Part shown: positions 1 to 8,983 of the stretch, one piece after another
How the letters are laid out: each line of letters starts with the position of its first letter
Position numbering within the stretch: position 1 is the first letter of the stretch
Source of the DNA: Cydia pomonella
Taxonomy: Eukaryota > Arthropoda > Insecta > Lepidoptera > Tortricidae
DNA length: 64,000 nt
Reading direction: 5' to 3'
Assembly: GCF_033807575.1 (NCBI RefSeq)
Contig: NC_084729.1
Location: forward strand, 5,828,001 to 5,892,000
The notes under the pieces: generated by a model
What the model saw: only the letters and a program-made list of their open reading frames with translations
The model's database searches: none
What the model was told of the DNA's origin: nothing
Position numbers and translations under genes: made by a program

Positions 1-770
1 AACTTAAGACACCACACGAAAAAGAATTGTAAGGACCAATTATTTGCAAGTTAATACCTGAAATAGAAGTATTAAACATCACAATAAAAATCACAATACA
101 TTAAGTATAATTCATTCAATGTAGATAATAGATATAGAGTCAGACCACGATAAGTTGGCAGCCCAGACAGTGCAAGTGTTATTTTAAACGTCGAACTAAT
201 ACCACACGAAAAAAATTGTCAGCGGCAACCAATATTTGCAAGTTAATACCTAAAATAGAACTATAAACATGACATTAAAAATCGCAATACATTAAGTATA
301 ATTTATTCGATGTAGATAATAGATATAGAGTCAGACCACGATAAGTTGGCAGCCCAGTGCAAGTGTTATTTTAAACGTCAAACTACTACCACACGAAAAA
401 AATTGTCAGCGGCAACCAATATTTGCAAGTTAATACCTAAAATAGAACTATAAACATGACAATAAAAATCGCAATACATTAAGTATAATTCATTCGATAT
501 AGAGTCAGACCAAGATAATTTGGCAGCGATTTTGGCAGCCCAGACAGTGCAAGTGTTATTTTAAACGTCTAACTTCTACCACACGAAAAAATGACAGGGG
601 CAACCAATATTTGCAAGTTAATACCTGAAATAGAACTATTAAACATCACAATACATTAAGTATAATTTATTCAATGTAGATAATAGATATAGAGTCAGAC
701 CACGATAAGTTGGCAGCGATTTTGGCAGCCCAGACAGTGCAAGTATTACTTTGAAAGTCAAACTTCAATG
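1..770. repeat. Tandem array, about four units of 187-190 bp
   Basis: The marker ACCACACGAAAA recurs at 11, 201, 388 and 578, so the period is 190, 187 and 190 bp. Each unit ends with the arm AGTCAGACCA..TTGGCAGC..CAGTGCAAGTGTTATTTT that also forms one half of the palindromic MITE seen complete at 36686-36842. Units differ by point changes and by loss of a 12-bp GATTTTGGCAGC segment in some copies. No coding capacity is seen. Confidence 0.9.
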
Positions 771-847
771 AAATTATGACATTTACTTTAGTCTTGCACA
801 GGCTGGGCTATCAAAATCGCTGCCAAATTAGCTTGGTCTGACTCTAC
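690..847. mobile_element. Palindromic MITE (TTGGCAGCGATTTT family), end of the tandem array
   Basis: The left arm (AGTCAGACCACGATAAGTTGGC...) and the right arm (...GCCAAATTAGCTTGGTCTGACT) are inverted copies of one another. Other copies are at 36686-36842 and 43081-43227. The left arm plus its flank is the unit amplified at 1-770. Confidence 0.8.
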
Positions 848-1002
848 CTATCAATTTCATTTCTCTTTTATTGTAAGCCTGTTTAATGCTTATAGTACCA
901 TATTGTTGGCTAGAGCAATTTAAGAGCATGTTTAACCCTTAGACCGCCACCTTCGTGAAATGAAGGTTGATAATTATTCGCACACAATAGGCGTGGCGTT
1001 CA

Positions 1003-1140
1003 GGGGGCCTACCGCGAAAACCGAAATTCGCAAATTGCGGGGATCTTTCTCTTTTGCTCTCACTAAGACGTAATTAGAGTGACAGAGAAAAATGCCCGCA
1101 ATTGACGAATTACGATTTTCCCGGTAGCCGCCCGGAGGTC
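1003..1140. mobile_element. Palindromic MITE (GGCCTACCGCGAAAA family), copy 1
   Basis: The ends GGGGGCCTACCGCGAAAA and CGATTTTCCCGGTAGCC are inverted. The core CACTAAGACGTAATTAGAGTG is itself nearly palindromic. Sister copies are at 8505-8643 and 13203-13342. Confidence 0.8.
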
Positions 1141-1416
1141 TGATACAGTGAACATTGGTTTTGTCAAAAAATTACATCATCAGCAGTGTAAGGGTTAAAC
1201 TAAAACAGGCACTACATCGTGTTTTTTCTTCCTTTTAGTACTTATAAGTTTTATAGTATGAATGAATAATTATTTATTAACTGTATGAAAGAAATACAAT
1301 GCATATGCATAAGAGTCATGTTTAAAGTACATTTTAAAAATGTTTTGCTTAAGTCGTTTTCTTTGAGTAAGCAAGCATGAGAGGTATAGTTACATAGTTA
1401 TTTATTTTGAATATCA

Positions 1417-1795
1417 AATCGTTTATTTCAGGTTAAAATCCATAGTTTCATCACAAACAAAAAATAAAATATAATACCTACAAATTAACTTGAATTAATT
1501 TATGACCTGAAACTACCTTTTAATATAAAGAATAATGATTTGTGTATTGATTGAGAATACATGTATACACCGCTTTTTTTTGAACTCTAATTTCAAGGCT
1601 GTACTCCTGAGCTTAAATTAAAGAGAATTGAAATAGAGATTTGTCAAAGAAAACTTTGTTTATTTCAGGTTAAAATCCATAGTTACATCACAAACAAAAT
1701 ATAATACAAATCAACTTGAATTAATTTATGACCTGAAACTACCTTTTAATATAAAGAATAATGATTTGTGTATTGATTGAGAATACATGTATACT
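1417..1795. repeat. Direct duplication of a ~140-bp segment
   Basis: The segment beginning GTTTATTTCAGGTTAAAATC and ending GAGAATACATGTATAC occurs at about 1420-1566 and again at about 1660-1795 with only small differences. About 95 bp of other sequence lie between the copies. No coding capacity is seen. Confidence 0.85.
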
Positions 1796-1958
1796 TTACC
1801 GGTCGCCGTGGTAAGACCTAGGATTTACCAAATCCATGTCGGTAAAAGCCCGAAGTGAACAATAATTATTTCACATTTCGAGCTTTTACCGACCGGCATC
1901 GGTAAAACCTAGGTCTTACCGGTATATCCTAGGTTTTACCGTTCTTCGGGCTTTTACA
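1796..1958. repeat. Short-motif repeat, CCTAGG/GGTAAAAC with inverted parts
   Basis: The motif (A/T)CCTAGG with a flanking GGTAAAA or TTTTACC occurs several times in both orientations. The pair GGTAAAAGCCCGAAG and CTTCGGGCTTTTAC is inverted. It is probably an old non-autonomous transposon; no family is assigned. Confidence 0.55.
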
Positions 1959-2922
1959 GTAACATACATACAGGTATTTAAAAGAATATAAACAAACCAC
2001 ATTAAGGTATTTTATTGGGCCAGAAAATTCTTCAAGTCATTATAAAAAAATATTTACTATATTATATACATTAAATGATTTACACTTCTGTTTGATAATA
2101 AGTGATTTTATTTTGACTTTAGAAAATAATGCTTCTTTGAAGTGTTACTAGACTAAAATAAACCTCATTAAAAGGCAATATTACTTTTAAAATGCACACT
2201 AGATTCTATATTAGCCTTGAATTCATAATGTATATTTTTTTACTTAGAATAATTTCAGGTTTAATAATTAACATACTTTGCTATTAAATACAAAGATATT
2301 TCTTCTTGTATACCTATTTAAAAGAAGTCATTGTGCACAAACCTTTGGCGGCTATAGACGTCAATAGACGCGCCGCACACGATAGGCGTGGTGTTCAAAG
2401 GGTTAACCGCAACTTTTTGGTTACAAAATAGTGGGCATTACTGCAATGTTTTGCCGCCAGAGTGAAGCACTGGCACATATTGTAAACCAAAGAGCAACTT
2501 ATACCTTATACATACTAAACCTTAAGAGCAATTCCTAGCTGAGCAACTTTTCAAATCTCGAATTTTTGAAACTATGTTTCTGTCGCGCAGCAAGCAGTCG
2601 AGAGCGTTTGTATGAAAAAAAACGCAACTAATAGGAATTCCTCTTAAACAGTATTTCACAGATCATTTGTTACATATAAATTTTACATTTTATGCATCAA
2701 GGCAGTTTGTTTATCTCGCTCGCTCGAATAAGAGTATGTAAGACTAAGAGTGGTAGAGAGACAGAACTCTATCGCTCGAAATTTCGTTCTGTCTGTCTAT
2801 CACTCTTGCATAGCGATAGAAAGACAGAACGACATTTTGATTTTCGTGTTTTGCGGTGGGGTTTTGTGCTAGTGGCGTCCCCTACGCAGAGTTTTGCGTA
2901 ATATTCCCTATTAGTAAATATT
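1959..2922. other. Non-coding, repeat remnants
   Basis: AT-rich sequence. 2340-2420 resembles 945-1010 (shared ATAGGCGTGG(C/T)GTTCA). 2525-2650 is a shortened copy of the MITE at 47548-47999 (shared TTCCTAGCTGAGCAACTTTT). No gene is seen. Confidence 0.6.
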
Positions 2923-2928
2923 TTTATT
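2923..2928 (-). promoter_or_regulatory. Possible polyadenylation signal AATAAA
   Basis: AATAAA on the minus strand lies directly after the stop codon of the 262-residue gene, in an AAAAATAAAAATAAAA run. If used, the 3' UTR would be very short. Confidence 0.35.
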
Positions 2929-2929
2929 T

Positions 2930-5900
2930 TTATTTTTCTATATCTTTTAGATATTTCAAAATTTTCCTGGACAGTTTTGATTGCTCATCAAAATCTGTTT
3001 TCAATTTATACAAACTATTTTTAGCGTCCTTAAATATGACTTCTATTGAGTCTAGTTTCTTCATGATTACATCATTATCATCTGACGACGTGTCACCGCT
3101 TTCTGTTTTAACTGGTACTGTACCCACATCGACGCGATTTATAAGAACCTTGGCGGTTTTTGTGATAATTTCGTTAACTAGCTGTTTTTTCATATCTTGG
3201 TTGATTTGATTACCCTTTTTCATGGTAGGTTCAAGTTTAATAACTTTTCTTGGTGGTTGGTTAGGCAGTTTGAGTATCAGTTTGGATGAAGTCCTTTCAT
3301 GAGCTGGTGTAGGAGTGTTGTCATCACTGCAAGATCGTTGAGTCCCTCGAGGTGAAGCGACATCTGTCCCTGCAAGATATTTTACTTAAGTACAATTAGC
3401 ATCAAATAGTGACGGCGAACGTCCTCAAAGTAGACCCCAGATGCGTTGGGACGACGACATCAAAAGGACTGCGGGGAAGAAGTGGCTCCAGGTCGTGACG
3501 CTCCGTGACGAGTGGCATAAAATGAAGGAGGCCTACACCCGAAGGGTAGAGAAGGGCTAAAGAAGAAAGAAGTAACGGCGAAAGTAGCCAAATATATCGT
3601 AACCAGTGGCTGGAATTCTCGTTGCAGATTGAATAGTCATTAGGGACCTTATTTATCGACTTTCGATACCTAATATCGATATAATGTAGAATACAAAAAT
3701 AAAAATAGACTAAAAGTAGCGGTAAATAACAGGTGATCTTATAAATAAATAAATATTATAGGACATTATTACACATATTGACTAGGTCCCACAGTAAGCT
3801 CAATAAGCCTTGTGTTGAGGGTACTTAGACAATGATATATAAAATACTTAAATACATAGAAAACACCCATGACTCAGGAACAAATGTCCATGCTCATCAC
3901 ACGAATAAATGCCCTTACCTGGATTTGAACCCGATGGTTCCGGCATCATTGGCGGGGTCACTACCCACTACGCCAGACAGAAATTGGAACACCATATATA
4001 AGTTTTTTTTACCAAAACGAGAGTTATTTTGTAATCGACATCTAGCGACAAGTACTGGATTTATCAGTACCGCTAATTGACACCAGATGTCACAAGTGTC
4101 GCGACTGAAAAATGTATTGCCAAAACAATTTACAACTAATATTACAAGCAGAAGGAGTAAAATAGTTCCGGCTTATCCAGTTATAATATTAGCTGAAAAT
4201 TGTAGAGCATTAGTTTTCGTTCGTGACATCTATTGTAGCAGCAGTACTGATAAATTCCGCTACTTGCCGCTAGATGGGGACTACGAAATAACTCGCGTTT
4301 TGGCATAGAGAAATAAGAAGTAATACTCCAGAACTCTATTTTCAACTCCTAAGTTTACTCTGGTTATAATATTAAAATTAAAATCGTTGAGCATTAGACT
4401 TTTTGTTTGCCGCGATATCTATTGTCGAGTAGCAGTACTGAGAGTTCCCCTACTCGATGCTAGATGTCGACTGCGAAAATAATAAGCATTTTGGTATCAA
4501 AACTGATGTATGGAGTGAGCAATCTATTACTTCTTATTTCTCTATGGTTTTGGTAAGAAAACTGATGTTACTGATGGCGTTACTACTCTTTCTTTAGGAT
4601 GACGACCTAAGTTATATATCTGCTGGCGACTGCACAATGAAAGGAAGCTGGAGTAAGTTTATAAGATGCTTTACCTGTTCTCGTGTTCCCGGGGACACCA
4701 TTGGAAACTTTTTTTGATTGGTCTGCTCTCCGCGCTCGCTTGAGATATGTTTTGGCGTCTTCATAATTATCTAAAAAAAAAATAGAAAAAAGATGATTTG
4801 TGTAGCGTTTTGACAAGTGCAATTTGGTTAAATGTTTCTTAGACAGGGCCACTCAGAACGAGCCGTCTTGCGAGGCAACTCGGTCGGTGTAGACGTGCCT
4901 CGGCCGCATTGCCTCGGGCGAGGCACCTTTCCACCGAGCGAACTGCTTCGCCCGGCAATTACCTCGCGAGGCGGCTCGTTTTGTGTGGACCTGCCTAATA
5001 AGTGTGAGGACAAGTGAAACTGACTATAAATCTATGTCGATAAAAAAATTGTTAGGATGTTATGTATTTTATAATTAGTAATAACTTTTATAATATATTA
5101 ATAATAAAATGTCATTTAAGTGAGCTATGAACGGTCAGGTTGAGCTGGAGCGAGGCCAGAAGGGTCGCTGAAGATAGGAAGGCGTGACGCGAGCTTGTGA
5201 AGGCTCTCTGCACCTCTGGGGTGCCTTAGGACAACAACAACAACGAAGGCATTTTCAGGGGCCCATCTAGTGGGCGGCGAGTCACCGCCTGCCTCGATAA
5301 CTAGTGAAAACATTGTTATGGCAGGTATCCGGACGTCTTTGCAATAACCCAGTCCTCCCAAACTTCAATCCATAGACTGTTATACTGTTCACTTTACTAC
5401 AATAGTCCCAATGCCTGTTGCGACCGGTTCATGGGTTTCTATTGTTGCGCATGTGAACGGTTCCAGGAGTTCTACATGACATTAATGCTCTTCAAGAGGC
5501 CGTGTTGGATCTATATCCCCACGCAAGCCTATCAAAAGATCGGGATTTATAGGCCCGTGAAATCCGAGGAGATACAAATAATGTAATATTATTGTCAGAA
5601 TGACTAGAGACAGTGTCAGATATTTACAGTAGAAGTAAGAATAAAACAGGTTTGCAAATAGACAATAATGGAAACACCAGTGGCGTAGCATAGGTCACTC
5701 GCACCCGGTGCGGATCCCAAATTTGCCGCCCTCTTATTTTTGTCATCCATTATAAAAAATTTGGGCATGGTGTAAAAAGAGTACTTTTATTAGTTTTATT
5801 GAATAATTTATTGAATTGAAATTAACATTTTTTGACATAGAATAGAAGGTAGAATATCACTTAGAAACATTACAGAGAAAACTTAATAGAATAATCTGAA

Positions 5901-7021
5901 TAATGGAGAAATCGCCTACTTCACGAACGCTATTTTACGCACGAGTATCATTCTAAGCTCAACTCCTCAACGACCTCAACTGAACTGAAAGATTAAAATT
6001 TAACTTTTCTAGTCTTCCTTTCAGCAAAGTTTTTGATCACACTTTCAATATTGAGACATTTATTTAAAATAACATTGAAACGAAATAAGTTTCCTAAATA
6101 ATAGTTATTGAGAAACCTTGTGCTTGCATCACCCATGTATAGAACCTGCATAGGTACCCGGATTTGGTAACAAAAAAAATGACGAAAAAAACACTGGAAG
6201 AAATAAACTTTTTTTTTTTAACTGACACCTCCGCAGCGCCGCCCTCGGCAAAGTGCCGCCCGGTGCGGACCGCACCCTCCGCCCCCCCCATGCTACGCCA
6301 CTGGGAAACACTAGCATAAATAAATAGTAAATAGGCGGGTCCACACTGTGTGTAGTGTAAACGTGCCTCGCGTACGTTTTCCTCGCCTGAGCGCGCCGCC
6401 TCAGCCGGGGCACATCTACAATGGCCGTTTTGTGCACGAGGAAATTGCCTCGTGCGTATGCTCGCTCTGTGTGGACCCGCCTAATGTACCGTACAGTCAA
6501 AGAATTAAATTTCAGTACCATTTTCTGCCTTGTCAGTGACAATCACAGGGATCTCATACTATTGTCACTGTGACAAGTTACGAATTAAATTCCTTGACTG
6601 TACAGTCAAGGTATTAAATATCGTCACGAAAAAAGTGCCAAAAATATGTATACACGACCTTATTACCTATGCATTAAGGTAGTGTGTATATATTTTTGGC
6701 ACTTTGTCCGGGTCTATATTTAATACCTTGACTGTACCTAATATATAAAAATGGTTAAATGCATACCTGAAGAATACACAATGTCAACAATAAACTCCTT
6801 CCAAGATTCATCATGCTTCTTCATATTCTTCAGTAACCACATATTCTTGACCGGTTGTGCCGGGTAATATATAACAGCAATGGCCTGGTTCATAGACATC
6901 CACTCGTAGTAGTCTTTTATCCAGGTTCTCGGGATGCATTGATAGCGGGTGCAGGCCACATATGGCAATGCAGTTGTGAAATGAATAATGTGGTAACGCT
7001 TTTGAACTAGTTCTTTCATTG
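2930..7021 (-). CDS. Uncharacterised 262-residue protein, three coding exons
   Basis: I do not recognise this gene with certainty. Coding exons on the minus strand are 6767-7019 (acceptor before 7021, ATG at 7019), 4675-4770 and 2930-3369. All junctions are GT-AG and phase 1, and the joined frame of 789 nt is open to a TAA. The N-terminal ~105 residues are rich in aromatic residues, with the pattern YHIIHF, IPRTWI, YYEW, VIYYP, WLL, SWKEF and YEDAKTYLKRARR. This loosely recalls the N-terminal region of arthropod proteins that end in DUF4806 (from memory, tentative). A charged, Ser/Thr-rich linker follows. The C-terminal ~50 residues (MKKLDSIEVIF to LKYLKDIEK) look coiled-coil-like. No signal peptide or membrane segment is seen. 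A non-coding first exon probably lies upstream, because an acceptor directly precedes the ATG. The introns are full of transposons. It could be a host gene or a domesticated or old mobile-element gene. Confidence 0.7.
3415..3560 (+). mobile_element. LINE fragment, C-terminal end of a reverse-transcriptase ORF
   Basis: The frame reads RPQMRWDDDI, KRTAGKKW, RDEWHKMKEAYTRRVEKG and then a stop. This is the usual C-terminal motif (GRPxxRWxDDI...W...A.DRxxW) of RTE/R4-type lepidopteran LINEs. It is truncated on its 5' side and lies in an intron of the minus-strand gene. Confidence 0.75.
3750..3990 (-). mobile_element. tRNA-derived SINE, minus-strand copy
   Basis: Reading the minus strand, a pol III A box (TGGCGTAGTGGG, 3964-3975) and B box (GGTTCAAATCC, 3921-3931) are followed by the same body as the plus copy at 60005-60241 (ATGAGCATGGAC, CTGAGTCATGGGTGTTTTC). 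Confidence 0.8.
3999..4322. mobile_element. Nested-palindrome MITE (family A), copy A1
   Basis: Internal landmarks are ACCAAAACG..GTTATTT, GTCGACATCTAGCG-like, CAAGTAG..ATTTATCAGTAC, CTCCTTCTGCTTGTAATATT-like, and a mirror-image second half ending CGCGTTTTGG, CATAGAGAAATAAG. Eight copies lie between 4 and 19.5 kb. Confidence 0.8.
4323..4600. mobile_element. Family A MITE, copy A2 (partial)
   Basis: This is the right half of the family: AACTCTATTTTCAACTCC, GTTGAGCATTAGACTTTT, CAGTACTGA, AAAACTGATGTATGGAG and TTATTTCTCTATGG. It directly abuts copy A1. Confidence 0.75.
4843..5002. mobile_element. GC-rich MITE (GCGGGTCCACAC family), copy 1
   Basis: It contains GACGTGCCTCGGCC, inverted GCCTCG/CGAGGC blocks and the end TGTGTGGACCTGCCTAAT. 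A second copy with the same ends lies at 6334-6485. The CG-rich composition stands out from its AT-rich surroundings. Confidence 0.65.
5136..5250 (+). mobile_element. LINE fragment (broken RT C-terminus)
   Basis: The frame WSEARRVAEDRKA, stop, RELVKALCTSGVP, stop is a familiar C-terminal end of lepidopteran LINE reverse transcriptases, here with in-frame stops. It is a dead remnant. Confidence 0.6.
5678..6303. mobile_element. Non-autonomous hAT-type element with 8-bp target duplication
   Basis: Terminal inverted repeats are CAGTGGCGTAGCAT at the left and ATGCTACGCCACTG at the right. The identical 8-bp sequence GGAAACAC flanks it at 5670-5677 and 6304-6311. The 626-bp interior has no transposase. 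TIR sequence and duplication length are those of hAT elements. Confidence 0.92.
6334..6485. mobile_element. GC-rich MITE (GCGGGTCCACAC family), copy 2
   Basis: The ends AGGCGGGTCCACACTGTG and TGTGTGGACCCGCCTAA are inverted. The interior holds CGAGGC/GCCTCG blocks like those at 4843-5002. Confidence 0.75.
6487..6606. mobile_element. MITE with TACAGTCAA ends, first of a joined pair
   Basis: Left end GTACAGTCAAAGAATTAAAT and right end ATTAAATTCCTTGACTGTAC are inverted. The element ends on the same TGTACAGTCAAGG that begins the next one. Confidence 0.8.
6600..6737. mobile_element. MITE with TACAGTCAAGG ends, second of a joined pair
   Basis: Left end TACAGTCAAGGTATTAAAT and right end ATTTAATACCTTGACTGTA are inverted. 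An inner inverted pair AAAGTGCCAAAAATAT and ATATTTTTGGCACTTT is also present. It lies just downstream of the exon 1 donor of the 262-residue gene. Confidence 0.85.
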
Positions 7022-8504
7022 CTGAAAAAAAATAGTTTTAGTATGTAAGTTGTGTGATATACTGTAGATACTATTATGACAGTCCGAGTAACCAATGTAC
7101 CCTGCTGCTTTGTAGGCTTGTGTAGTACATGTACTAAAGTCAAAAAGTCGCAATTCCCTGCACTGTACAGGCATTTTAGTATGTTTAATCCCTTGCTACA
7201 AGGACACTCCACAAATATATTATTATTTTATTTATTTATTTTATTTTTATATTTTATTTTATTTTATTTTTATTTAATTTAAATATGCCCGATAGTTTGG
7301 CAAGAGCTGTTTGTCGGTGGAGTATAAGCTGAGAGAATCATACTGTCTTTTTCTTTTGCTAGTATTAGCTTAAGCTCTGTGGGGTTGGTCTCCTTTAAAA
7401 TTTGTTGCGACTACTATTACAAGTGTAAACTCCATATAACGTCACTCGATATACTGATTCTCTCCCTATTACATCGACATTTGCTGGCTATAGTTGTTTT
7501 ACTTTAGTATTAATTTCTCTCTATATAACGAAAACTCTCTATAGCGTCAAAAAACGGCCGGCCCCTTGAGTGTCGCTATATAGAGTTTACGAAATTCTAA
7601 ATCGCTAAGGGGCCAGATGAAGACGGTACATCTGAACACGGTACAGTAAGGAGGTTCATTTCTTTTCAGCCTTAACCATTAGCGGCTTAGGTCCCTGTGG
7701 TATTTTAAAAGAAGTATATATATATATATATAAACATCCTTACCTGCAATAAAATAATGATGAGATTTTCAACCTTATTATTGTTTAGATAAAATTAAGC
7801 TTGTTATTTACATAAAAACGCTATGATCATGTAAATGTACTGACACCCTCACTGTCACTACCAGTACTCTGTGCTGTGACACTGTGCTGTCAATCTTTTG
7901 GAAAGGGTGCATTTTGAAACACAATTTTTGTCAAGTCATTGAACACATAATCGTGGTTTTTAAATATTTAAATAATGACTATTGGTGCTAAAACTAAGCA
8001 AAAAAGGTTTATTATATTGACTTTTGGTAACAAAAAATATTAATTTACATTTTTACTTGTTTACTAAAGAGTAAGCTGTTAAAAATGTATACTTAATATC
8101 CGAACGACACTTTGAAGTTACTGTTACTCGGCAATAGATGGCGTTAACGGACATGGAAATGGAAGTTTGTTATGAAACCTAAAAAAACCGGACAAGAGCG
8201 ACTCGCCCACCGAGGTTTCCGGATAAATTTAATTTATATATATATCTTATACGAAGTTATATAAGTCTTTGCTTGGTACACACAATATACATACACACTT
8301 TAGACATATATTTAAAGCGCCCTCTGTTGTTGAGTAGCTTGAACTAAAATACAAAAGTTTGCCAAAAAATCTAGATCCGTGGCAAAAATATCTTCATTTT
8401 TAATATACTTTTAGAGTGTCGTAATTCGGCGGGTAGTTCAAATTAAAACACAAATATATATATATAATAATAATAATTCAGTCTATATACGTCCTACTGC
8501 TGGG
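7022..8504. other. Intergenic, possible 5' exon of the 262-residue gene
   Basis: A splice-donor-like site TTGCAG|GTAAGG on the minus strand near 7741-7750 could end a non-coding first exon. A (TA)n run lies at about 7715-7733. 8172-8225 is a remnant of the ubiquitous lepidopteran repeat with ACCGGACAAGAGCGA. Nothing else is recognised. Confidence 0.4.
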
Positions 8505-8643
8505 CACAGGGGGCCTACCGGGAAAATCGAAATTCGCAAATTGCGGGGATCTTTTTCTTTTACTCTCACTAAGACGTAATTAGAGTGACAGAGAAAAATG
8601 CCCGCAATTGACGAACTTCGATTTTCGCGGTAGGCCTTCAGGC
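8505..8643. mobile_element. Palindromic MITE (GGCCTACCG family), copy 2
   Basis: GGGGGCCTACCGGGAAAATC and GATTTTCGCGGTAGGCC are inverted. The core CACTAAGACGTAATTAGAGTG is shared with copies at 1003 and 13203. Confidence 0.85.
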
Positions 8644-8836
8644 CTCCTCTCATGCGCGAGAGGGCTCGGGCTATAGTCCCCACGCTAGCCCAAAATTGTA
8701 ATATAATTAGCATAATTATAAAACACCGTGTCTGCAGATGGTTGGATGGCGTGTTTAGTTTTCATTTTATTAAATGTATATGTATGTTAGTCAACAAGGT
8801 ATTTGTAAGATGGGCCTTGTTGCCTAAATCAATTTT

Positions 8837-8842
8837 TTTATT
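8837..8842 (-). promoter_or_regulatory. Possible polyadenylation signal of the CLIP protease
   Basis: AATAAA on the minus strand, about 140 nt after the protease stop codon. It is the nearest canonical signal; its use is inferred. Confidence 0.4.
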
Positions 8843-8983
8843 AAATTATATAGTTAAAGAGCCTTCTCTTTTAACAATTTTTAAACATGATATAAAAACG
8901 ACATCTATCGCCAGAAGTTTCAACTAAAACGCAGTTACACATTTAAAAAATATATTATCCTAAAAATTGTATACATGTTTTGG

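Noticed and set aside
1..770. Tandem array tested as a CRISPR-like or regulatory array
   Set aside because: Units are about 190 bp without short repeats and unique spacers, in a eukaryotic genome; the MITE arm explains them.
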